From assembly GCA_963667535.2 (NCBI GenBank), contig CAXXDU010000002.1:3224001-3288000 (forward strand): DNA of 64,000 nt. The letters run 5' to 3'. Source of the stretch: UBA5614 sp963667535 (lineage in GTDB: Bacteria; Cloacimonadota; Cloacimonadia; Cloacimonadales; Cloacimonadaceae). The notes under the pieces were generated by a model. It ran no database searches. It was not told the DNA's origin and saw nothing but the letters and a program-made list of their open reading frames with translations. Below are positions 35,768 through 42,342 of this stretch, piece by piece (position 1 is the first letter of the stretch; the number at the start of each line of letters is the position of its first letter). The position numbers were made by a program, and so were the translations under genes.

Positions 35768-36428
35768 TATATACACAATTTATTCAACGCAATATTATAA
35801 AGCACGAACTGACTAGCTTAGCACTTGATGTGCTTAAGTAAGAAGCTTGTACGATTATTATTACCAGTCCTTATCTCTCATTTATTCTCTTTCATTAGTA
35901 CATAACCATTCTTTAATTACCATTGCTTGTTTATCTTTAATCCTCAGTTATTCATCTTCCCCACATCCTCATCCTTCTTTCATCCTTCTTTCATTCATTA
36001 TTAATCTTTCTTTAAGTGATGTTAATATGCACATAATATGCGTGAGTGCTGCGCCTTTACTACTCCAATGATTCCCCTATGTCCATTGGGGAGTCATTGG
36101 GGTGTCATATGGGTATCATATGGGTGTCTTATGGACAAGCTATGTTCACTTAGAGAGAGATTAATAATGAATGAAAGAGGAACGAAAGAAGTTTGAAAGA
36201 AGTATGAAGGAAGGATGAAAGAAGGATGTAAGAAGAATGAACGATATTTATGCGTAAATAATTTGACAATATAGCTCTGGTCAAAATAGCTTATCTGATT
36301 ATTGTAGAATATCTGAGAAGTGCTGATAATGGTATGACAATTCTTTGGAGAAATAGAGATTCTTTCAGCATCGATAATTTCAGCCGTTATTTTGATTACT
36401 TGTTCATCGAGATTAAAAAGGAGACTTT
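35768..36428. other. Gene-free region with a large inverted-repeat element
   Basis: The 74-codon frame at 35847-36071 is low complexity (Ser/Leu/His from CT-rich DNA) and is not a credible gene. Most of the region is the inverted-repeat element at 35970-36228. A TTGACA at 36263-36268 without a good -10 precedes the lipoprotein gene at 36429. Confidence 0.6.
35970..36228. repeat. 259-bp inverted-repeat element with pyrimidine/purine arms
   Basis: Left arm 35987-36019 and right arm 36146-36178 are 33-bp inverted repeats with two differences, both allowing G-U pairing. The left arm continues outward (35970-35986) and pairs with 36212-36228 after a 33-bp purine-rich insertion in the right arm. 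The left side is almost all C/T, the right side almost all A/G. The 126-bp centre contains near-tandem units (GGTGTCATATGG, GGTATCATATGG, GGTGTCTTATGG). Confidence 0.8.
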
Positions 36429-36839
36429 ATGAAACAGATTTTACTATTCAGTCTTATCATCGTTGTTGTTCTATCGGTAACAGGATGCGGCAACAATCCA
36501 AAGACTGCTGCCCGTCAATTCCTGACCGCGATGGAACAACATAACTTTGTTTCTGCTGCTAAATATGTATCTAAAGATTCACAGGAAACTTTGGAATATA
36601 TCAAAGAGAGATTTGATTCCATGACTACTGTTGAAAGACAGGACAACGCCAAAAAGAAATATAAGATTACAGAAACTGAGATTGAAGTTAGCGGAGAATC
36701 CGCCACAGTCACATATCAGGAATCGACAATAACGACGAATGGATCAAGCGCTGGTGGACAACCATATACCGGCGTGTTGAAGCTGATAACCGAAAATAGT
36801 GAATGGAAAGTAATATTGGAACCGGGGAGCGGTTTTTAA
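36429..36839 (+). CDS. Small DUF4878-like lipoprotein
   Basis: 136 residues. Signal peptide with lipobox 'VTGC', lipidated Cys20. The mature part looks like a DUF4878/NTF2-like fold: 'PKTAARQFLTAMEQHNFVSA' then 'YKITETEIEVSGESATVTYQ' and a C-terminal 'GVLKLITENSEWKVILE'. Such proteins are usually small envelope lipoproteins of unknown role. AAGGAG is 6-7 bp before the ATG. Followed about 110 bp later by a strong terminator (36949-36984). Confidence 0.7.
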   Translation: MKQILLFSLIIVVVLSVTGCGNNPKTAARQFLTAMEQHNFVSAAKYVSKDSQETLEYIKERFDSMTTVERQDNAKKKYKITETEIEVSGESATVTYQESTITTNGSSAGGQPYTGVLKLITENSEWKVILEPGSGF

Positions 36840-36883
36840 TCGCGAGACTACAGATATAAAGATTGATGCATTGCGCAAATCAT

Positions 36884-36912
36884 TTGACAAAAAAGCTGTG
36901 CTTTATAAATAA
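36884..36912 (+). promoter_or_regulatory. Candidate promoter of the ABC binding-protein gene
   Basis: TTGACA at 36884-36889, 17-bp spacer, AAATAA at 36907-36912 (or a closer TATAAA at 36904). It would start RNA near 36918, upstream of the terminator hairpin at 36949 that precedes the gene. Confidence 0.4.
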
Positions 36913-36948
36913 GAATACATCAGTTAAGCAATAGGTTGAAAAGTTTCC

Positions 36949-36984
36949 AGCCACCCTGACTGAACGTCGGGGTGGCTTTTTTTT
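36949..36984 (+). terminator. Strong intrinsic terminator directly before the ABC gene
   Basis: 12-bp stem AGCCACCCTGAC (36949-36960) / GTCGGGGTGGCT (36966-36977) with one G-T pair and a 5-nt loop, followed by a run of eight T to 36984. AAGGAG of the next gene begins at the very next base. It may end the lipoprotein transcript, or act as a leader attenuator for the ABC genes. Confidence 0.85.
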
Positions 36985-36995
36985 AAGGAGATATA

Positions 36996-37901
36996 ATGAG
37001 ACCTTGTTTTGTTGTTATGCTGATTATGTTGTCTGGACTATTACTGTGGAGTTGCAGCAAATCCATTAATGAGAAGCAAATACGAATAGGAATAATCAAG
37101 CCTTCTATTGACCATTTACCACTTTCTATAGCTATGGAAAAGCAGTATCTCGATGTCACCCAACTGAAGATAGTCAATTTTACTTCGGGCTGGGAGGTGC
37201 AGGAAGCCCTAACAGCCGGGAAAATTGATTTGGCAATCATGCCCTTCACTTACGCCTGGACAGCAGTTTCCAAAGGTTATAAGCTAAAAACTGTTTCCTG
37301 TCTGGAAAGAGAGACAGATGGCATTGTAGCATCACCCGAGTTTAAGAAAGTAACAGATTTGAGCAATCACAAAATCGGACTCCTGAGAGCTTCGTCCCTC
37401 GAAACTCTGATGCAGGACACTGCCAAAAGAAACAAGTTTTCGTATGAAGCTGTATATTTCAGAACTCCCATCGAAATGATAGCAGCACTCAAAGCTCAGA
37501 AAGTGGATGCCATAGTCTGTTATGTCCCCTTGATTCAGAAAATGGGAGTCGATTATCAGGTACTGCACTGGTTTTCAGAAACATATCCTTCACATCCATG
37601 CTGTGATTTGGTTGCAACTGACGCAATCCTTAAGACCCGACCAACTGCCATAAACAAGATACAGAAAGGATTAAACCTGGCGATTAAAGATATAAACGAG
37701 CCGTCTGAAGCAACTTTCAAACTGATTGAGAGATTATTCGGACTGGATGCTTTACAAGCAGTGGAGGCACTGAGGCATACACGTTTCGACAATAGTATAT
37801 CTCAACAGGATAAACAGTTTGAGCAATTCATGATGCAATCATTTCTGAGTAATGATTACCTTCAAAGCATTCCTGCAATGACAGATGTCTTTGTCAAATG
37901 A
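36996..37901 (+). CDS. ABC transporter substrate-binding lipoprotein (NMT1/SsuA-like)
   Basis: 301 residues. Lipoprotein signal peptide with lipobox 'LWSC' (Cys20). The body fits a periplasmic binding protein of the NMT1/THI5/SsuA group: 'IRIGIIKPSIDHLPLSIAME' near the start, 'GKIDLAIMPFTYAWTAVSKG', and 'HPCCDLVATDAILKTRPTAI' in lobe 2. Such proteins bind small organic molecules (alkanesulfonates, taurine, thiamine precursors, nitrate); the ligand cannot be told. It overlaps the start of the permease gene by 17 bp, so the two are translated together. No ATPase gene is present in the cluster. Confidence 0.85.
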   Translation: MRPCFVVMLIMLSGLLLWSCSKSINEKQIRIGIIKPSIDHLPLSIAMEKQYLDVTQLKIVNFTSGWEVQEALTAGKIDLAIMPFTYAWTAVSKGYKLKTVSCLERETDGIVASPEFKKVTDLSNHKIGLLRASSLETLMQDTAKRNKFSYEAVYFRTPIEMIAALKAQKVDAIVCYVPLIQKMGVDYQVLHWFSETYPSHPCCDLVATDAILKTRPTAINKIQKGLNLAIKDINEPSEATFKLIERLFGLDALQAVEALRHTRFDNSISQQDKQFEQFMMQSFLSNDYLQSIPAMTDVFVK

Positions 37902-38508
37902 GCCGGGTGTTTTGACTATCATTACTATCATAACTGATATAGCATACACACTCAGCAGAGTAATCACTACAACAATTCTTGCCTGGATAGGAAGCCTGGG
38001 TATTGCACTTTTGATGCATAGATTCAAGATGTTGCACAATATTTGCCTGCCGGCAATTAATTTCCTGAGACAAATATCACCCTTCGTCTGGTTACCTTTT
38101 GCGATAATTCTGTTTGGTTTGGGAGAAGCACCGATTGTGGTTATTCTCTTTACTGCGATGTTTTTCCCCGGCATTTTGATGATGTTTGAGGTTATAGGTG
38201 GCTTCCCCGGAGATATTCGTGAAGAAGCTATTACATCAGGTGCACATTCATATCAGCTTTTCTTCAGGATTGAGCTTCCCATGCTCTGGAATCAACTGAT
38301 GCATATTTTCCGGATTCAATGGTCAGTAGGCTGGTCAACAGTAATAGCTGCTGAAATGCTGGGAGTATCACAAGGGTTAGGATTCAGATTGTTGGATTTC
38401 CGGTATCTGCTGGATTACAAGTTTATGCTGATATATATCGTTATTATTGGAGTAATCGGCATTCTCAGTGACCAATTAATCAGAAGATTTTTTATGCTCA
38501 AATACTAA
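37885..38508 (+). CDS. ABC transporter permease (SsuC/TauC-like)
   Basis: 207 residues with about six hydrophobic segments and a recognisable EAA loop ('EEAITSGAHSYQLFFRIELP'), the contact site for an ATPase subunit. It is short for this family (~250), mainly at the N-terminus. The start at 37885 overlaps the binding-protein gene by 17 bp. The next gene is HU after a 185-bp gap, so the ATPase must come from elsewhere or is lost. 'FGLGEAPIVVILFTAMFFP' matches the core of SsuC/TauC permeases. Inner membrane. Confidence 0.8.
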   Translation: MSLSNEPGVLTIITIITDIAYTLSRVITTTILAWIGSLGIALLMHRFKMLHNICLPAINFLRQISPFVWLPFAIILFGLGEAPIVVILFTAMFFPGILMMFEVIGGFPGDIREEAITSGAHSYQLFFRIELPMLWNQLMHIFRIQWSVGWSTVIAAEMLGVSQGLGFRLLDFRYLLDYKFMLIYIVIIGVIGILSDQLIRRFFMLKY

Positions 38509-38693
38509 TCGCGAGTACATAGTTACAAATCAATAACCTATTGTCATAAATGAAGATTTTGCTTGACAGTAAACCTAACAATTTATTCCTGAGTACTTTA
38601 TATGGTTATCTGTTCTTTTGTAATAATCAGAAAGCCATATCCAGTGAAACGCAGTTTCATAAAATAAAATAGATTAACTATAAGGAGTTAACC

Positions 38694-38984
38694 ATGACAA
38701 AAGCCGATTTAGTAAAAATCATCTCTGAAAATACCGGCATTATCCGCAAAGACGTTGCTGTGGTCGTTGATTCTCTGCTTAAATCCGTTAAGGATAGCCT
38801 GATTGATGGCAACCACATCGAGATTCGCGGTTTTGGTACTTTCAAACTCAAAACCCGTAAACCCCGCGTAGGCCGTAATCCCAAGACCGACCAGAAAGTT
38901 CCTGTTCCCCAAAGAACAGTTCCGACTTTCAAGTTTTCACGTGACTTCAAAGTATCTGTAGTCAATGTAAAGACCGGCAAATAA
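38694..38984 (+). CDS. HU/IHF-family DNA-binding protein
   Basis: 96 residues, the usual HU length. 'MTKADLVKIISENTGI' at the N-terminus, the family signature 'IEIRGFGTFKLKTRKPRVGRNPKTD' (quoted from 41 onward in part: 'GFGTFKLKTRKPRVGRNPKT') and the beta-arm 'VPVPQRTVPTFKFSRDFK'. It binds and bends DNA as a dimer and is a nucleoid component. AAGGAG precedes the ATG. It is followed after 15 bp by the 30-codon ribosomal protein gene, with a common terminator at 39102, so both should be highly expressed. Confidence 0.96.
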   Translation: MTKADLVKIISENTGIIRKDVAVVVDSLLKSVKDSLIDGNHIEIRGFGTFKLKTRKPRVGRNPKTDQKVPVPQRTVPTFKFSRDFKVSVVNVKTGK

Positions 38985-38999
38985 GAATCGGGGTGTAGA

Positions 39000-39092
39000 A
39001 TGCCTTGTGGAAAAAAGAGAAAACGTCATAAAATAGCAACTCACAAGCGGAAGAAAAGACTACGGAAGAATCGTCATAAAAAGAACAAGTAA
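39000..39092 (+). CDS. 30-aa AURKAIP1/COX24-domain ribosomal protein (mS38/bS22-like)
   Basis: A 30-codon frame below the usual length cut-off: ATG at 39000, TAA at 39090-39092. The peptide begins 'MPCGKKRKRHKIATHKRKK' and is over half Lys/Arg with several His. This matches the tiny AURKAIP1/COX24-type proteins common in Bacteroidota and relatives, related to mitochondrial mS38 and actinobacterial bS22, which bind the small ribosomal subunit near the decoding site. A GGGGTG stretch serves as ribosome-binding site. It lies 15 bp after HU and 10 bp before a terminator. Confidence 0.9.
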   Translation: MPCGKKRKRHKIATHKRKKRLRKNRHKKNK

Positions 39093-39101
39093 CTAATATA
39101 G

Positions 39102-39136
39102 AAAGGCTGTCGGCATAGTTTGACAGCCTTTTTTTT
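39102..39136 (+). terminator. Intrinsic terminator after the HU operon
   Basis: 10-bp perfect stem AAAGGCTGTC (39102-39111) / GACAGCCTTT (39122-39131), 10-nt loop, T run to 39136. Confidence 0.93.
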
Positions 39137-39184
39137 ATCTATACACAAACGACCTTGGCAAATTAATTTATATATGGTTTTATC

Positions 39185-39213
39185 TTGACAATCTATACGT
39201 TTCATTGAAAATA
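39185..39213 (+). promoter_or_regulatory. Candidate promoter of the etfA operon
   Basis: TTGACA at 39185-39190, 17-bp spacer, AAAATA at 39208-39213; the ATG is 17 bp further on and is preceded by a TTGAGG ribosome-binding site. The -10 is weak and very close to the start codon. Confidence 0.4.
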
Positions 39214-39229
39214 GAATTTGAGGTAATTT

Positions 39230-40420
39230 ATGATTGAAGTTCTACGCGACAAGTGTATCGGTTGTGGTCTTTGCATCAAGTCTTGCGCTTATGAAGCGAT
39301 TGTTGTAACCGACAAACTTGCAGAAGTAAATATGGACAAATGTGTTCTATGTGGTGCCTGTGTCCAGTCCTGTCCTTTCGAAGCTATCATTATCCGCCGT
39401 CTGGCTGAAGAAAAAATAGATAAATCTGCTTACCAGGGTATCTGGGTTTATGCCGAGCAACGCGATGGAGTTATCGCACCGGTTGTATTCGAACTTTTAG
39501 GCAAAGCCAGGGAACTGGCTGAAGAACTGGAAGCTGAACTTTCCACAGTACTATTTGGTCATGAAATTGAGCATCTGACCTCTGAATTGTTTTCTTATGG
39601 TGCAGATAAGGTGATAACTGTTGATGACCCGGCACTCAGACATTTTAATGATGAACTTTATGCCAAAGCTCTGAGTCAGCTAATCGAAAAACACAAACCT
39701 GCGATTGTCATCGCCGGTGCTACTGTTATCGGTAGGTCTTTTATCCCAAGAGTGGCAGTAGATATACACACCGGACTTACGGCTGATTGTACAGGACTGA
39801 GTATTGACACGGAAACAGGCAATTTACAGCAAACCCGTCCGGCTTTTGGCGGCAACATCATGGCAACAATTCTGACACCAAACCACAGACCTCAGATGGC
39901 AACAGTCCGGCATCGTGTCTTTGATCCACTGCAACCTGACAGTACCCGTAGCGGGATTGTTCTTGCAGAATCAATAGATTTTGAACTGGAAGAAAGCGCT
40001 ACGCAATGGCTTGGTTTTGAAAAAGAGAAGACTACTTTAGTAAATATTTCTGAAGCAAATATTATCGTATCCGGTGGACGCGGCATGAAAGAAGCTAAAA
40101 ACTTTGCACTTCTGGAAGAATTGGCAGAAGCTGTTGATGGAGCCGTAGGAGCAAGTCGTGCAGCAGTTGATGCAGAATGGATACCTTATCCGCATCAGGT
40201 GGGTCAGACCGGGAAAACTGTTAAACCAAATATCTATATCGCTTGCGGTATTTCCGGAGCTATTCAGCATTTAGCCGGAATGTCTTCATCTGATTACATT
40301 ATTGCTATTAATAAAGACACTGATGCACCCATCTTTAACGCTGCTGATCTTGGTATCGTGGGTGACTTGTTTGAAATCGTTCCCAAACTTACTAAAAGGA
40401 TAAAAGAAATCCGCAAATGA
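39230..40420 (+). CDS. etfA: Electron-transfer flavoprotein alpha subunit fused to a 2[4Fe-4S] ferredoxin
   Basis: 396 residues. The N-terminal ferredoxin has Cys9/12/15/19 and Cys38/41/44/48, enough for two [4Fe-4S] clusters. Then follows the EtfA N-terminal domain ('GIWVYAEQRDGVIAPVVFEL') and the FAD-binding C-terminal domain ('VSGGRGMKEAKNF', 'GASRAAVDAEWIPYPHQVGQ', 'YIACGISGAIQHLAGM'). The fused form is known from anaerobes whose Etf exchanges electrons between acyl-CoA dehydrogenases, ferredoxin and NADH, sometimes by flavin-based bifurcation. No etfB is nearby, which is unusual. Overlaps the amidohydrolase gene by 4 bp (ATGA). Confidence 0.92.
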   Translation: MIEVLRDKCIGCGLCIKSCAYEAIVVTDKLAEVNMDKCVLCGACVQSCPFEAIIIRRLAEEKIDKSAYQGIWVYAEQRDGVIAPVVFELLGKARELAEELEAELSTVLFGHEIEHLTSELFSYGADKVITVDDPALRHFNDELYAKALSQLIEKHKPAIVIAGATVIGRSFIPRVAVDIHTGLTADCTGLSIDTETGNLQQTRPAFGGNIMATILTPNHRPQMATVRHRVFDPLQPDSTRSGIVLAESIDFELEESATQWLGFEKEKTTLVNISEANIIVSGGRGMKEAKNFALLEELAEAVDGAVGASRAAVDAEWIPYPHQVGQTGKTVKPNIYIACGISGAIQHLAGMSSSDYIIAINKDTDAPIFNAADLGIVGDLFEIVPKLTKRIKEIRK

Positions 40421-41628
40421 TTATCAAACCAACGATCAGTGTTATTAGCCCTGATCGCATTGAACCAGGCATTGAGCTGCACCTGAACGTTAAAGGTATG
40501 TCCGTTACTGCGGATATACCGGAAACTAAAAAGGCTTACGCTTATGCCCCCTTGATAAATTCACATGACCATCTGATAGGGAATTGGTTTCCCAGAAGCG
40601 GAGATAACAGACCTTATCCAAATTCACATATCTGGGTTGAAGACATGAAAAGGTCTTTCGCCTATCTGGAAAGAAATCAGTTTTGGGTAAATGATGGTAG
40701 TTTTGACTTACTTGAACCTCATGCTAGTCTTCTTGCCCAGTTGGGTTGTTATAAAAACATATTTAGCGGGTGCGGAATTGTACAGGACCACGCTCCGGTT
40801 CAATCGGATACCTATTACGATAATTTTCCGATAAATGTACTTAGAAAATTTCGCCAATGTCATTCCATAACCCTTGATAATTGGTGGGGTGGCGGAACAG
40901 CTGAAGAAGAGATGGCATTAACCCATGGAAAAATGCCTTTTATCATTCATTTGTCAGAAGGTACTGATGAAATCACCCATATGGAGTTTTCCATTCTCAA
41001 AAAACATGGTCTGCTCAAGCCCAACCTGCTGATTATCCATGGCATTGCTCTGAAAAAGAGTGAACTTAAAGAGATTGCAGCAGTTGGGGCTTCAATATGT
41101 TGGTGTCCGACGTCCAATTTATATCTTATTGAAAAGACTCTCGATATAAAGACTTGTCTGGATCTGGGTGTAAACGTTGTTTTGGGTACAGATTCAACTC
41201 AAACCGGCAGCTTGAATATATTGGATGAGATTACAAATGCTCATCTTAAATTCCCTGAAATACCCATGCACAAGCTATATAGTATGATTACTGTAAATGC
41301 AGCGAAAGCACTTTATCTCCCCCCTGAAACAGCAGTTATCAATCCTGCTGAAACATCCGATCTTCTATTAATTGATGCTTTAGAGCATGACCCTCTGGAA
41401 AATCTACTGGAAGTAAATAGCGAACATATTCAGCTCTTATTACATAATGGAATTCCTATCTATGGTGATGTAGAATGGCTAGAATATTTCCAGACTTTGC
41501 CCGCTGATTACACTCAATTTAGAGTAGGAAAACGAGAGAAATTCGTTATCGGTGATCCGCAGGAAATGAATGACCAAATCGACGCTGCTTTGGGCTATCA
41601 TAAGGATTTCCCCTTTCTGCCTTTTTAA
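40417..41628 (+). CDS. Amidohydrolase-superfamily protein (deaminase-like)
   Basis: 403 residues. Metal-binding pattern of the superfamily: His50-x-His52 ('INSHDHLIGN'), His178 with Glu181 ('HLSEGTDE'), His208 ('IIHGIAL') and Asp259 ('LGTDST'). The 'ICWCPTSNLYL' stretch resembles the 'CPxSN' segment of ATZ/TRZ-type deaminases. The N-terminal beta-sandwich piece is short. It should hydrolyse a C-N bond, deaminating or dechlorinating a cyclic compound; substrate unknown. It overlaps etfA by 4 bp and queE follows after 7 bp, so the three are co-expressed. A link to purine/7-deazapurine metabolism through queE is possible but unproven. Confidence 0.75.
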   Translation: MIIKPTISVISPDRIEPGIELHLNVKGMSVTADIPETKKAYAYAPLINSHDHLIGNWFPRSGDNRPYPNSHIWVEDMKRSFAYLERNQFWVNDGSFDLLEPHASLLAQLGCYKNIFSGCGIVQDHAPVQSDTYYDNFPINVLRKFRQCHSITLDNWWGGGTAEEEMALTHGKMPFIIHLSEGTDEITHMEFSILKKHGLLKPNLLIIHGIALKKSELKEIAAVGASICWCPTSNLYLIEKTLDIKTCLDLGVNVVLGTDSTQTGSLNILDEITNAHLKFPEIPMHKLYSMITVNAAKALYLPPETAVINPAETSDLLLIDALEHDPLENLLEVNSEHIQLLLHNGIPIYGDVEWLEYFQTLPADYTQFRVGKREKFVIGDPQEMNDQIDAALGYHKDFPFLPF

Positions 41629-41635
41629 CTGACTC

Positions 41636-42271
41636 ATGAAAGTCTGCGAAATCTTTTACAGTATTCAGGGTGAAAGCACTTTTGCAGGATTCCCTTGTGT
41701 TTTTATCCGCCTTTCCGGATGCAACCTTCGTTGTAATTATTGTGACACTACATACAGCTACGAACCCGGAAAGGATTATCCCATTGAACAGATTCTAAGT
41801 GAAATCTCTCAATTTAATTGCAAACTTGCCTTACTCACAGGTGGAGAACCGCTTTTACAGGAACACATAGTTGAGCTGATGGATAGACTTTATTCTGCCG
41901 GGTACCGTGTCTTACTGGAAACTAATGGCACACAACCTCTTCAGCAAGTGCCATCCTTTGTCTATGTTATTCTTGATGTAAAGCTTCCGGGAAGTGGTCA
42001 TCCCGATAGTTTCAGTATTGCCAATCTGGAATTCATTAACCAGGATTGGGATGAACTGAAGTTTGTAATATCAGACCGGATGGACTTTGATTATGCTATT
42101 GATTTTATAGATTTGCATAAACTCCACAATCATATCCTGCTATTTTCGCCTGTAACTGAAAGGCTCAAACCATCACTATTAGCTGAATGGATAAAGGAAA
42201 CATCGCTTCCTGTACGTCTAAATCTCCAGCTGCATAAAATTATCTGGGATAAAGATACCAGAGCTGTCTGA
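41636..42271 (+). CDS. queE: 7-carboxy-7-deazaguanine synthase (radical SAM)
   Basis: 211 residues, normal QueE length. 'YSIQGESTFAGFPCVFIRLS' at the start and the cluster motif Cys29-x3-Cys33-x2-Cys36 ('CNLRCNYCD'), with 'LLTGGEPLLQ' as SAM-binding motif. The enzyme converts 6-carboxy-tetrahydropterin to 7-carboxy-7-deazaguanine on the way to queuosine. No queC, queD or queF neighbours are visible. Third gene of the etfA-amidohydrolase-queE unit, followed by a terminator at 42294. Confidence 0.93.
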   Translation: MKVCEIFYSIQGESTFAGFPCVFIRLSGCNLRCNYCDTTYSYEPGKDYPIEQILSEISQFNCKLALLTGGEPLLQEHIVELMDRLYSAGYRVLLETNGTQPLQQVPSFVYVILDVKLPGSGHPDSFSIANLEFINQDWDELKFVISDRMDFDYAIDFIDLHKLHNHILLFSPVTERLKPSLLAEWIKETSLPVRLNLQLHKIIWDKDTRAV

Positions 42272-42293
42272 TAACATTATTGATACATAAAGA

Positions 42294-42320
42294 AAGGCGC
42301 TACCCAATGAGTAGCGCCTT
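42294..42320. terminator. Bidirectional hairpin between convergent genes
   Basis: 10-bp perfect stem AAGGCGCTAC (42294-42303) / GTAGCGCCTT (42311-42320), 7-nt loop, 22 bp after queE and 22 bp before the stop of the minus-strand gene at 42343. T-rich flanks are short on both strands, so it probably serves both genes. Confidence 0.8.
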
Positions 42321-42342
42321 AATATTATCAGCTAATATTCTA

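Noticed and set aside
35847..36071. 74-codon open frame
   Set aside because: Low-complexity translation of C/T-rich DNA inside an inverted-repeat element, no ribosome-binding site.
36840..36948. TPP riboswitch before the NMT1-like binding protein
   Set aside because: The conserved CTGAGA and the second-arm consensus of TPP riboswitches are absent.
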